Shown piece after piece: positions 45,591 through 57,471 of a stretch of DNA of 64,000 nucleotides. The notes beneath the pieces are model-generated. The model was not told the origin of the DNA. It made no database searches and was given only the letters and a program-made list of their open reading frames with translations. Source of the stretch: Seminavis robusta (lineage: Eukaryota; Bacillariophyta; Bacillariophyceae; Naviculales; Naviculaceae); contig CAICTM010000441.1 of the NCBI GenBank assembly GCA_903772945.1, positions 1 through 64,000 on the forward strand, written 5' to 3'. The translations under genes were made by a program, and so were the position numbers. The stretch's first letter is position 1, and each line of letters opens with the position of its first letter.

Positions 45591-47485
45591 TCATGCTCCC
45601 TCATCTTCTTCATCATTGGCCATTTTGGGAGCCTTGAGAGTGGCATTGGCCAATGCCTCGAGCTTGGCAAAGGTTGCATCCATAAAGACATGCGCAGCCT
45701 GATCAATTTTGGCCGGCACATTGGCTTCCTTGTGGGCATTGTCGCCCGTAAACACCATTTGTTTCTTTCCACTGGTACGTCCCTGTGTGTAGAGAGCCGC
45801 GACCTTTTCCATGCGATGAATGTCTTTTGCCTTGAGCGACATGCCGAGCGAGGGCAGCACGTGATCCCAAATGACATCCGGCAATTGTCGATAACTGACG
45901 AAAAAGTGGGGTGTTTTCTGATGCCACTGGGACTGTTTTTGAGCGGTGTGATAATGTTGCATGGCAGATTCGGATAAACTTGCCTGAAATACATGAGTAG
46001 AGCAAAAGAATGAATAACGTCAAGTGAGATTCAAACTCATCACGCCCAGAACCAAAAAGTGGTTCGTTCGTTTCTCTTGCTTCGGCTGTCTTACCAAATA
46101 CGCGGCACAGTATTCTTCGGCCGACAAGGACTGGACGGTACGTCCTTGCCGTGCCACGAGTTGTGTCAGCACTGGAGGTTGTTCGGCGGTACTACGATAC
46201 CCGTCCAGACACTTGGGTGCCTTTTTGACACCCAAAAAGTTGGTTTCTTCGCTGGTTGGGTCGATGACACTTCCCTGAAAGTGACTCTGCATGACATGAA
46301 CATTGTCCCGATACAGATACATCCACGGCACGGGTTGTGACAAGGACGTTTCGAGGAGCGGAATATAGTGTACGGCGGCCGGTTGGAGTTTGTAAAAGAC
46401 ATTGTGGTCGGGATGAAAAATGTCTCCCCGTTGGGTGCGTCCCATCATGTAAAAGACGTCGCGTACCAACGTTCGGTGGATCGTTTGACTCGGACACTTT
46501 TCGCCATCATGAGAGCATGCTTGCAATGCTTTGAGCGGCGCGGCGGCTTCACTGTAGACTTTGGTGGTTTCGGGCGAAAATGCGGCGAGGAGGTTGGAGA
46601 CGAGTGTGGATCCGCATCTACTTTCGTGAAAGACAAATGCCGTGGGAGGAATGGATCGTTCAATGGGTGCCGCTTCGGGTTGTGGAATGTGTCTGTTTTG
46701 TTCTCGTTTCCAAATATCGTGATTGAGCGTGTTGTTTCGCATATGCAAATCCCACTGGCGGGCATTGTAGGCGACATCGTATAGATCGGCCGTGTGTGTG
46801 GTGGTGGAACAGAGTGCCGAAGATTCAATGAGATCGGAAAAGAGAGGAACACTGGCGGGATCTTTTTGTTGTTTGGCCCATTCAATGACGCAAAAGGTTC
46901 CCTGCACGTTGTAGCGGGTACTGGTAATGGCGTCGTGAGTGGGGACCGTGATATCAATCAAATGTAAGTGTCCTTCAATGATGCCGTCTAGTGGTGTTCT
47001 GTGCAGTGGCAATTATTAAGGAATGATGAATCAAAGATGAATTAGAGACAATACTTTCGTGATAAAGCTAGCGAAACTCTGTCCTGTCAGACGACTAGAT
47101 ACTAGCCAGCCAATCCATTGGCTAGCCTTGATACTTGACCAGCATCTAGAAGACGATAGAAACTACATGTAACTCACCGTTGTCTCATTTTCCCATCCAG
47201 CCCCATTTTCTGCAATCGTTCGGGTCTCCGTCGTATCCGTTTGCGCCCCGTTTCCTTGTCCACTTCAATGTCGGGGACCATGCCCGCCAAGACATGGGCC
47301 ACAAACATTTGATACGCGAAAAAGGCCGCCATTACCCCGCTGAATATGCGACAGAGTCGCCGTTGTCGTTGGTAGGGACTCTTGCCATCGTTTCCTTTTG
47401 TACCAGTAGTAGCTATATCATCACCACTCTCAATGGCATGGCTCTGATGCGACATGTCCTCCATGTAAAACAGTTGAGACCTCAT
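45591..47485 (-). CDS. Type II membrane sulfotransferase-like protein
   Basis: Minus strand, exons 47178..47485, 46095..46998 and 45591..45983; total 1605 nt, 534 aa. An N-terminal cytosolic stretch is followed by one membrane segment (IFSGVMAAFFAYQMFVAHVL, about residues 48 to 67). The lumenal part carries AFVFHESRCGSTLVSNLLAA near residue 222, which fits the P-loop-like 5'-phosphosulfate loop of PAPS sulfotransferases (PRSGST.L). YLYRDNVHVMQSHFQGSV sits where the 3'-phosphate loop is expected (R....S). It would transfer sulfate from PAPS to a glycan or protein in the Golgi. The acceptor is unknown. The C-terminus is an acidic, Ala/Lys-rich helix (MANDEEDEGA). Assignment to the superfamily rests on these two motifs and the topology. 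Confidence 0.78.
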
Positions 47486-48462
47486 GGTCCAGATAGCTAC
47501 AGGTGGGTTGAGTGGGGTAGAATTGGATGGAATTTGGCTTGCTCCTCCTGCACAGCCAGGCTATTGTTGTGGATTGTTGCTAACTAAGAGAATGAAAAAT
47601 CAGGGCTATGTATGTATCGTCTATCTAGATTGTCGGACTTCTTTGGAGAGTTGGTTGTCGATGGTGGTGGTTGTTGTGGATGCTCACTGGAACTGTTTTG
47701 GCAGCGAGAGAAGCTGCCCTGCCACTTGCCACAGCTCTTGCCACCATTGTCACGGTTGACGGCCAGCTAGATTTCTTGCAGGGCTTCCTCTTCTTACAGA
47801 CTGCTGGCACTCCAACCGGTACAGCAGCAGTTCCCAATGACCAAAATCACGACTTCATTTAGGTACCCAAGTGCCCCGAGAATTGCACACTAAAGCTTCA
47901 GACTCTTGACTGGGTAAAGGGCGTTTTTGTAGAATTAAGGAGTTCAGGAGAAGCGTCTCAAAAAGAAGGAATCAATGTCTGATTAGGGTCAGAGTTGAAC
48001 ACCACGAGTCGACCGTCACTCCCACGGAATTTTGTCCAAGATCACTCCCCGTCTTGGCGCGAGGGCCTGAAATCGTACAGTCGTATTGACAACGAACCCT
48101 CGCTCAGATCCAAAGGGTGCTATACAGGTACCACAACCTTGGCGAGCAAGCTAGCTAGAGCAGCCAAGGTCCCCGGCTTCCACTCATCGAACAGGAGTTT
48201 CTCGATTGGTCTTGCTGGATTTCCTTCCCCTCGACCTTCGATACACTCATGAAGCATTCGTTCTGTCCGGTACCTTTACATTGTGTATCAAGCGATAAAA
48301 GGACAAAACAGGCAGCCGAAGGAACAGAAGTTTCTTAGATTATAGGTTCCGATCCATACTATGGCATGGGATTCGTTTAGTTGTGCGCCCTAAAACATGG
48401 CAGTCTTGGGTGCTAGCTAGAGAGAAAGCAGACTGCGCCGACATAAGTTTAGCCATATCAGA
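47486..48462. other. Spacer without a recognisable gene
   Basis: No domain or coding signal. The short frames at 47484 to 47862 and 47995 to 48252 are unsupported. Confidence 0.5.
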
Positions 48463-51400
48463 TTAAAACACACGCGGGGTTTCCGACTCGTCGTCATTCC
48501 CTGCAAAGGAGGGACTTTCCGAGTCATCCTCTCGATGCGACGACGACAGCGCATGTGATGATGTAGGGTCCAAGTGACTGCTAGTCCTGCCCTCCTCGTA
48601 ACTCATATGCTCCGACAGGGTGCTCAGCATCTTGCGTTTGGACTCTTCCTTATTGAGTTTGAAGAGTTGGGAGCTGGACAGGTTGGGAGCATTCTCTAGT
48701 TTGTGCAACGTTGCAGTGGCAATCAGCGCCGCTTTCGAAATACTTCGTTGGGCCGGGTTGGCCACCACCCTCACGCCCGACGCCATCCCGCAGGCAATCC
48801 CCGAACCAATATTGACACCCGTGGCCAGGCCGGAAGCAATCCCCGAGCCAATGCCGTTGGCAATGTTCGTGGCCACGTTGGATCCATTGCCATTGCCGAG
48901 GCTTCCAGTGGATCCGGCACTTGCCCTTCCACTCGCCACGGAACCATCAATGGATGTGCGCTTGATGGGCATTGGTTCGGATGCAAAAAAGGCACTGTTC
49001 TGGATGTCTTTGATGCCTTGATTGACGGACTGGTTCATGTTTTGGATGCTCGCATTCATATTCTTGTGAAGGTACTGCAGTTGCTGTACAGAGGGTGTCT
49101 TGAAGAAGGACCCCATCGAGCTATCAAATGATTTTGAATCATCAAACGGTCCATGGCTGTCGTGGTTACTCCTCGCCAATTCCTTCCCGCCAGATAATGC
49201 CCCAAGATCAGTGATACTCTCGTCTTGGCTGAGTCCTGACAACCGCGGTGCGGGTTGCATCGGATCGGAGGGTGGTTCCCGGAAATCGTATTTGCTCATG
49301 CCAGCGTAATTGGACACGCCAGATGATTTGCGACCGACTGATTCGACCACATTTCGTTGGAAGTATTTTGGAAGGAACAACGGTATCAAGATGGCGCAGC
49401 TGGCGATGGTCAATACGAGTGACATGACGACGAAGCGGGCTGTTGGGTTGTCCAATACGGCAAGCAATGTTGTAGCTGTAGCAGTGGAATCAACAATAAA
49501 CGAGGGAGACAGAACGGTGTCAGAATTCTCCTCGTTTTATCCCAACAAACATCTCCCAGAAAACACCCGCGACAGCACTCACCTCCTAGAGCAAACGTCT
49601 CACAGAGACTGATCAAGGACACAAGCACAAATTTGCTCTCTGAAAACTGCGAAGGCAGTTTTCGGCCCCTCCAACTTTCCACCGTGGTAATCAACAAAAC
49701 TGCAACGTTGGCAAGGGCCAGTGGCACTAAGAATATCAAGTACAGGAGGCCTCCTTCTGCGCGACAACCCCCATAGGATTCTACGCTCCGCCCAAACCTG
49801 TCATAATTGTCCATGGGTTGTCGATGCCACTGGAGCCTGTAGGGAGAAGCCGTCCACGCCGTCAGCAATATCAGGTTGATGCTGATGAGGATCACAAACG
49901 GCCTGATGACATCTTTTGGTTTCACTTTCACTCGGCGCAACTGACTTCCCGATCGCATAAGCTTATTGATCCGGTGCGCCTTGGAGAACAGGGCAGCAAT
50001 AGCGACCGTGAATCCAACACAGAAGAGCCATGGAATGGTCATACAAGCCCCATTCAAGCCTGAAAGATCCTCTTGGAACGATAATGGAATGATGGTGCAA
50101 GCGAGAATAAAGGTTCCCAAGCACATGAGACCCAGGAAAATCGGCTGTGCCGCGCGAATGACGTAGGCACTTCGGTAAGTGTAGGTCCAAACAGCGCAGC
50201 CAATGGACAGGAGCATCACAAGGGCGGCCAAACAGAGTCCAAAAACCTGAACTCCCGTTGGAATCAGATTCATTTCAATCTCGAGAGGGGGCAAGACGAG
50301 GGGCGGAAGAGTTGAATTGTCGTGGTAAATGAATGGTTCATGGATTTCGATAATGGGAAGAGCTTCCGATACTCCCTGCCCCAGCGCGGGAGACAGGTCC
50401 ACCGTAATGGAAGGACTGGCACGAAACGTCACTTGGTCCGATGGTAACGTGACGGTTGGTTTGGCAGCTTGCGTGTCATAGTCGGACAATATCAAATTAA
50501 AGACTTGATAGTCCATGCCTTCCCCCAACCGAGTGCCGGTTTTATTGTGCAATCGGACGCGTCCCGAAACCCCTTCAAAATCGACCTGCAGCAACTGATT
50601 GTAAAATTCCTGTCCGGTAAAGTGCCCCGGTGTGGCACACGCAGCGAGCCCCAGCGCAATCACGGCATCGTAGGTCAAGTATTGGAACAAGGAGCGCCCG
50701 GGAAATAGCTTGAATTCGAATCCCTCCAATAGTTCTGGTTCGGCATGGCTGGCAACGAATTCTTGTTGCATTTGCCGATTGTCGGCAAACACGGTCAATG
50801 CTCGATCAAAGGCTCGATGGGGTGCCAGCTGCAAAAAGATGACACCGACCCCATGCAATGCCTGTGCCAAATCCCATTCGGTGTTGCGATCCAACGCAAA
50901 TGTGTCCCCCACGAGTTCGACGGTATCGGCTAGATACCATTGGTACCCGACGCGTCCCATGAGCCCGTACTCGTATGCCTTGCGAACGACTGGTTTCCAC
51001 CCGGACGGATTGATGATTCCCATGAAATAGCGGAGCTTGGAATTTTGCAATTGTTGCATGGCCAATTCGAGATTCTCGTCTTCGTCATTGTATGCCACGG
51101 AATGAACGGAAATGTTGTACCGTTTGGCATGATGGGTCAATTCGGTTTCGTACCGTCGTCCCCATATATTCTTGATGACCAAGACACCGAGATTGGTGAC
51201 ATTTAAATGATGCAGATAGGCCACAGCGGCATGGGCATCACCAGCGTTGGTGGGTACCGTGCGTGCAAAATGAGAGAGGGTATCCAGACTGGACGATGTG
51301 GAACTGGAGGATATCTGCGGCAAATCCAAGGCACTGGCCAAGGTCCCCACCGTTTGGGATACGACCGACCGTGCTGCTCCTAGAATGGCAAAGGGTTGTG

Positions 51401-52355
51401 GATTGTTATTGTTGCTGCTGCTGTCTGAATGTGACCGGGCTTGAAAGTCATCGTCGTGATCGTCATCGTTCAGTCGACGACGAGTCGTAGTAGCATTGCT
51501 GCTCGGATCCGAGTGATCCGAGGTAGTAAAGTTAAACAGGGAAAGGGAGGCCATTGTTATATTCTCGTCGTCTTCTTCTTGTGGTATAATCTCGTCGTCG
51601 TCGAATTGGGCCGAGGCAGAAATGTTGGTGACAATACCCCCCTCGTCCAGTTCAAAAACCGGAATCTCATCTTCTCCAGCAGAGGTATCTTGTAGCGGGG
51701 GTGGTGGTAGTGTGGCGCCTTCTGATTCACTTATTACTGAAGTTGTAGTAGTAGTAGTATAGCTGGTTGTTGTTGTTGGTATCGTCGATTTAGAGCCGGT
51801 CGACGTCGTCCTTCCAACATTGTTTTCGAACAAGACCGTGGCGGCTTGCAACGGAGAAAAGTTGGTATCATGATGTTTGTAGGTCCACGTAAAGTCGCAT
51901 CCTTCCATCATGCGAGGAAGATCGTCCAGGACCGAACCACTGCGATGCTGAACGTGCTTGAACGCCAAGAACGCACTGAGCTCCACATAGACTCGAAACT
52001 CTATCAATTCCCGCTCTCCCGTCTCGCGGTTGCGACGAGATAATGGCAGCAGGGACATGAGGTGGCCCTCGCGGGTGGCTCGAGCCGGTTCGGTGACATC
52101 CACCGTGCGAATGGCGCTGCGTTCCATAAAGCTAGCTTCGGATGTCTGGTGGCCTCCTACTTGTAGACTACGTTGGGATCTCTTCTTCTGCTTGTGTGGA
52201 TGGTCGTTGCATTCATCCACCAAGGACGAATGGGTGTGATGATGATAGTAATGGGTGGTACCAGCCTGGTTGCTGGTGGTTGACATCATGTCGGAACCTT
52301 CCCCCACCGCCTGGATTTGAGGGGTATCATCCATTATCTGGGGGGTAGCATACAT
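48463..52355 (-). CDS. Class C GPCR, GABA-B receptor-like
   Basis: Minus strand, exons 49583..52355 and 48463..49475, 107-bp intron; total 3786 nt, 1261 aa. A Venus-flytrap ligand-binding domain covers about residues 125 to 640. Visible blocks are LAFKHVQHRSGSVLDDLPRM, FAILGAARSVVSQTVGTLAS with LPQISSSSTS, FARTVPTNAGDAHAAVAYLH and YLTYDAVIALGLAACA. A Thr/Ser/Asp-rich insertion of about 150 residues interrupts it. Seven membrane segments follow from about residue 700 (VQVFGLCLAALVMLLSIGCA, then IFLGLMCLGTFILACTIIPL and others). The splice junction lies between TM5 and TM6 (ALGATTLL). TM7 is CAILIPLFLPKYF. The Ser-rich cytosolic tail contains Gly/Ala repeats (GIGSGIASGLATGVNIGSGI). The annotated N-terminus lacks an obvious signal peptide, so an upstream exon may be missing. 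The ligand is unknown. Confidence 0.92.
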
Positions 52356-53692
52356 TTTCTTGGGGAAGCTAATAATCTTCTACGCAGATTACCGTATGAA
52401 CCAGTAACCAACACTTACTTTTATGGTGGTACCGCCACCCCGCTAACTCAAAACAGTATCAAGTTTACGAGAGAGCTTTGATGTGATGTTTGGGATTTTT
52501 AAAATGCCCCCAGTTCCCTTCTGCCTTTGTCGCTTGAGTGAACGTCCAGAAGAAGTTGCCTGGTATCAGGCAGTTTTCAGAAAGAAAGATACTTTGACGC
52601 GGCAATCTAAGCCCTACCGGTACAGGAATGACTGCTTTGACTACTAGTTAATGATCTATTTAGCTAGTATTGAAGCTACTATACTACCAATGCATCGCCA
52701 CCATCTTTACTTACAACAGAGAATCAAAGATCGTTTATTAAAAAAGAAAAGTCCAAGCGGGCACTCTGAGTAGTCAAGAGTGTAGGCGTGTAGGCGTCGC
52801 CTTTCAAAGCAGACTCGTCATGTTCTCTGGATCCTTTTTCGATTTAACCCTCATCAGATTGACTTAAAAACACACTTGCTTCACCTTTCGAGTTCTGAGC
52901 ACTGTAACTACTCTGGGAACCGGAAGGAGAAGGAGATGAAGGTGGGATTGGGATTTGGGAGATTCGGAGCTCATTGCTGGGAGAACGGATGACAGCTGTA
53001 GGAAGACAGCTTTGAGTTGCAGGTAGATGTGGTAAACCCAATGTATCAGTTAATCACAAGATAAACTACAACCTCAATAATAAGCAATCTCTAGCTAGCT
53101 GGGAGTCAGGACTGGAGCTTTCTTACCCAACTGCTCTACATGTATTTTGCTACTCATTTTATTTCTAACAAAATAGGCCAATTTCAGTTTCAAACTTTCT
53201 TACTAAGCTTCCAGATCAAACAGGTTAGTTTTTGGATACACCCAGTGCACCTGGGCCTTTGGGTCCAACTTGCTCAGGGCTCTTAATTGTGTTGGATCAT
53301 GTAAGAATGGAGATCACTGTCTCAGGCAGAAAAGTTTGCAGATTTAGGTACAAGTTTGGTTCATTTTCATGTGTCAGACTCATTATTGTAGCTAGTGTGC
53401 TTTGAGGTCTCAATAACAAGGAAGTTTTCTTACAAGTCTATCACAGTATCAAGAGATTGGATTCATATGTGTTTCTAAAATCTGAGTACGAGTACTCGCT
53501 TTCTTATTAGGAGATCGGGAATGAGTGTAGTAAAGTAATATTTACCTCAACTATTCGCACTATTACTACTTCCAACTTCCAATTTCCAATCCGACTTCTT
53601 CTAAAAGTTGGTCCTGCTTCTGGTTGGGATGGACTTATCATACATCATAGAGCTCATGTACTGTGCTGGTACTGTACACTCCATTGAATGTA
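52356..53692. other. Spacer without a recognisable gene
   Basis: AT-rich. TACCGGTA lies at 52615 and CTAGCTAG at 53091. No gene supported. Confidence 0.5.
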
Positions 53693-53695
53693 CTG

Positions 53696-54006
53696 GAAGG
53701 CACCAGGTTTCACCCGCTTCGCCAAAAAAGTCGCGATAGTCGCGCTAAAGTCGCGGTAAAAGTCGCGGTATAGTCGTGCGCGACTTTTCAGTTGGAACCA
53801 AATAGTCGCGATATAGTCGCGGTAAAGTCGCGGTAAAATTCTAGTTATTTACACACAAAGTCGTCCTAAAGTCGTTCTAAAGTCGCGAAAGTTGTTCTAG
53901 TCGCGGTGAAAAGTCGCGATAAAGTCGCGGTGCGCGACTTTAGAACGACTTTCGCGACTTTAGAACGACTACACGTGTATTGACTATTAGAGAACCTGGT
54001 GCCTTC
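53696..54006. mobile_element. 311-bp MITE with TIRs, CTG duplication and AGTCGCG array
   Basis: Perfect 14-bp terminal inverted repeats, GAAGGCACCAGGTT at 53696..53709 and its inverse at 53993..54006, are each flanked by CTG (53693..53695 and 54007..54009). The interior is almost wholly built of short units such as aaagtcgcggta and tagtcgcgata, about a dozen in plus orientation. Towards the right end the inverse (cgcgacttt, agaacgact) appears, so the element can fold on itself. No coding capacity. TIR start, target duplication and repeat-filled ends resemble the 7.25-kb transposon at 9.2 kb, so a related transposase probably moves it (inference). Confidence 0.88.
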
Positions 54007-54009
54007 CTG

Positions 54010-55047
54010 ATGAGTAACTTAGACTCCCACGTTGCATGCAGTCACACAAAATTGTAAGTACAAAGATCTCCTTTTGTATGGTCGTACCGGTTGCTCTTTG
54101 AATTAGGGCACTTGTCTCTTGAGCAGTAGATCTAGGTTCGCGGTACCGGTAACACGTTCCGAGATTCGATTCATCTCCTTTGGATTTTGTCTTTGGCAGA
54201 CCAACGTGCATGATGAACAAACTCTCTTTCTTTGCTCAGATGGAACCTTTCGTTGTGTAGAAAACTATTGAAGATCTTGGTCCACTCGCCGGAGGAATTT
54301 TGCTTCCATGCTACTAGCTAGTACTAGTAAAAGAATGGATGCTGTTTGCTGTTTGTTTGATTGCTTGTTGATAAATGTAGCCACGGGATGCAATGATTAG
54401 CTGTATCTGCCAGCTAGCCAGCTAGGTATATTGCCGGTATCAATGCCCCAAGCAAACAATGGAGCAGAAGCTACGTAACAATGCAGACCACTCATCCACT
54501 CATCCAAAAGATGCGCCAAGCCGATTGATTCGATTGATTGAAGATTCGATTTGAGATTCGATTCGTTTTCCATCCTGGGCCGCGGCTGTGTTACCGGCTG
54601 CTTTGCTGGTAACCCACTTTGAAGGTAATTAAGGTTATCCATATCCTTACTGCAAAAAGAACACGTGGAACCAAACCGATGACGTTTGTGGCAGCCGCAA
54701 GCGTTTGGACACAGCAATTTTGCCTTTGTCGTTCCTGTTCTTTTGGTTGATGGGTGGCGGTGGATGCCGATGCCACCCGAGAGTTGCAGAGATCCATTCC
54801 TTGCTCTGGCTAGCAAGCTGCTGGTAGTAGCTGGCCCACTTTCTGAAGCCATCCTTCGTTATATTCCTCATCACCATTACAAGACCCTTCCAACTTGGTC
54901 CTCGCTTCCAGGTTTTCATAGCAGTAAAAACAAGTCCCAACTTCTTTGACTTTCTCTAGCTAGCGCTACAGTAGCTAGCATTCCCCATAGAAGATTCCTC
55001 TACAGTCCACCCCAACATTCTCTCAAGTGTTTTCATTTTCTTTAATC
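54010..55047. other. Spacer upstream of the plastid-type gene
   Basis: No gene. It contains taccggta at 54144, GATTC units at 54524 to 54570 and ctagctagc at 54956. Short frames on the minus strand (54397 to 54940) have no support. Confidence 0.5.
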
Positions 55048-56958
55048 ATGCCGAAACGACAAATGAGCAATCTCTCCACAGTCCCTTGCTGTGTGCTCTT
55101 ACTGGCTCTATCCTCATGGCCCTGCCTGCCAACTTCCATGGCGTGGGCCCCATCGCCCACACATTGCCACTCGACGAGGCGCCAACAGCTTTCCAGCGGT
55201 GGCAGTACTACTAGTATACTCACACTGGCAGTGAACAAGAATCTGGAAGACGATTCCGGTGCTCCGGATCACTCACCGCAGCAGCAGCAACCAGCACAAT
55301 CGTCTTCTCATCAGCAGCATGATGACAACAACAACAACAGTATGGACGAACAAGACCGCGAACGCAACATGACACGCAACGTGATGAAAAAGATCCGCGT
55401 TGCCAAAGCACAAGCCGAAATTGATCGCATCTTGCAGGGGCCCGATGCCCCCGTCGATACCGAAGCCGAAATGGAAAAGGTAATCAGCATGAACCACATT
55501 GCCAGCGAGCAACCTCTCGTCGAGGATCAAATGGCACAACTCGAGTCGGAACTCTACGATGCCGTCAAACAACAAGATTTCACCATGGCTAGTTTCAAAC
55601 AAGCGCAGCTGTCGCAGCTGCAACAACAAGATGCCTTTGATGACGGTGGCGCCATTCTCCAAGTCAATGCCGCCTTTTACAAGGCGTTTTCCAAGAAATC
55701 CTGGAAGGACATGGAACGCGTCTGGTTGGATGGCGACACGAGCATTTGCATTCATCCGTCCCATCGTCCCCTCGTGGGAGCAAGACGCATCCAAAAGTCG
55801 TGGAAACAAATGTTTGCATCCACGGATGGATCCTTTCAACGCAATTGGATGGAACCGCATCAGATTCGTGTGCTCCAAAAGGGATCCCACATGGCCATTG
55901 TCACGTGCGAAGAACACGTCTTTTGTCGACGATTTGTACGAGGCAAGAAACGACAAACCGAACTCATCAACAAGTTGCTCGCCACAAACATTTTTCGAAA
56001 GGTACAGGACAAGTGGTACATGTGTTATCATCACGCCAGTTGGCATCCCGACAGTGATGCCGCCAAGCGCGCATTGACGGGGAACACTGGCGATGCTACG
56101 ACATCGAAAATTGTAGGAGATCGATGGAATGATGACTACGATCCCTCGAGTCGGCAGAGACGCCGACGACGTCAATTAGAAGATGATCAAGACGAAAATG
56201 AGGACATTGGAATGGAAGGGATTCTGGGAAATGAGTTTGGCCCCGTTTTGGGAGATGATGGCGAGGAAGAAAAACCCACCAAGCGAATCATCATGGGTGC
56301 TTCCTTATCCGATATTCTCAATGGGGGATTGGGAGATTTGCTGGGAAACGACAGCAAAGGAGGTAGGAACAACGCTGCTGGAAACGGTAATTTGCCACAG
56401 GAAGGGGCTATTATTCGGTTTTCGCGAATGGGAGATCAGCAGGATGAAGATGACGATGATGACGACGACGAAGATGAGGACGATGTCGAACTGGATTTGG
56501 ATGACATGGATGATATGGAAGACGATGATGACGACGATGGTGAAAGTGTGGCCATCATCAAGGAATGGGCCAAATCATCTGCCAAACGGCGCAACGGAGC
56601 GGACGATGGCAGTTCGAGCAGCCTCAACGAACCAAAACATGCAAAAATATTCGTCAGCAAGGAATCCTCCGTACGACAAAGATGCATTCAAGCGTTGCGA
56701 AGACTTTGCGATCAAGGAAGTATCTCTCCTCGACAAAAACGCGTTTTGCTGACCGATATTATTACATGTTCCTCTCGGGGTGAAGACAGCATGGTGGAAG
56801 TGGCATACGAATTGCTTTGCGGCGACAGCAAGGACGATGATGCCGAGGCCAGTGATGACACGGCAGAAGAAGAATTCGCAGATCAATGTCGCGTCTTTGC
56901 CCAAGATCATCTGCAAAGAGAAGAGAGCGAACTTCTAGATCGGGGGTCAGCAATATGA
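55048..56958 (+). CDS. Plastid-targeted NTF2-fold protein, acidic
   Basis: Single exon, 636 aa from ATG 55048. A signal peptide (VPCCVLLLALSSWPCLPTS) runs into MAWAPSP, which resembles the diatom ASAFAP cleavage motif with Trp in place of Phe, followed by a Ser/Arg/Thr-rich transit-like stretch. This predicts plastid import. A short helical pair (QLESELYDAVKQQDFTMASF, about residue 165) resembles a UVR motif. It is followed by an NTF2/SnoaL-like domain (about 205 to 345: VNAAFYKAFSKKSWKDMERV, HPSHRPLVGARRIQKSWKQM, KVQDKWYMCYHHASWHP). The second half is disordered with a long Asp/Glu run (about residues 465 to 500), then a conserved-looking helical end. The pairing of UVR-like and SnoaL-like parts is known in algal and plant plastid proteins of unknown role. 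The exact function is unknown. Confidence 0.8.
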   Translation: MPKRQMSNLSTVPCCVLLLALSSWPCLPTSMAWAPSPTHCHSTRRQQLSSGGSTTSILTLAVNKNLEDDSGAPDHSPQQQQPAQSSSHQQHDDNNNNSMDEQDRERNMTRNVMKKIRVAKAQAEIDRILQGPDAPVDTEAEMEKVISMNHIASEQPLVEDQMAQLESELYDAVKQQDFTMASFKQAQLSQLQQQDAFDDGGAILQVNAAFYKAFSKKSWKDMERVWLDGDTSICIHPSHRPLVGARRIQKSWKQMFASTDGSFQRNWMEPHQIRVLQKGSHMAIVTCEEHVFCRRFVRGKKRQTELINKLLATNIFRKVQDKWYMCYHHASWHPDSDAAKRALTGNTGDATTSKIVGDRWNDDYDPSSRQRRRRRQLEDDQDENEDIGMEGILGNEFGPVLGDDGEEEKPTKRIIMGASLSDILNGGLGDLLGNDSKGGRNNAAGNGNLPQEGAIIRFSRMGDQQDEDDDDDDDEDEDDVELDLDDMDDMEDDDDDDGESVAIIKEWAKSSAKRRNGADDGSSSSLNEPKHAKIFVSKESSVRQRCIQALRRLCDQGSISPRQKRVLLTDIITCSSRGEDSMVEVAYELLCGDSKDDDAEASDDTAEEEFADQCRVFAQDHLQREESELLDRGSAI

Positions 56959-57471
56959 TTGAGATTTGACTGCATGGTAAGCCTACCACACTAGAAAGTT
57001 TTGAGAGATTGAATCGAAGCAGAATCGAATCATGTGATGACCGTCTTGGGCAGAACCGCAACTCCCTGATTTCCAGCATGTTGCACTTTGCGAAGGCGTT
57101 TATGATGATAGACAACTTCATGTAAATAACATCTTTTGAACCCCATAAGTCAAGATTGCCGTACTTCTACGATTGGTAGCTATCTTGCCCATCATTGTTT
57201 AACTTTGGTCGGTGCTAACCAACCCGAAGTGTCATAGCCACCGGTTTGGCAGTGAGGCGCCAATGGATTGTATTTTGACTGTACCAGCTTGTGTGGCTGT
57301 AGCTGTTCTTGCAATGGAAACAAGGATGAAACTATGGTTAGTCTCCCCCCCTTTTTCAAAGGGTTCTATGAAGTCTCAATATTCATCCATCACAGCTACC
57401 GGTAGTCAGAGAGAGTGCTGCAGACAACAAGTATCAGCTAGTGGCCTTAAATATCTCCAAATGGAGGCCTC
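56959..57471. other. Convergent spacer
   Basis: No gene; taccggta at 57397. Confidence 0.6.

Noticed and set aside
53720-53990. CRISPR-like array of AGTCGCG units
   Set aside because: Units are short, unevenly spaced and lack unique spacers; the sequence lies between inverted repeats and is the body of a MITE in a eukaryotic genome.
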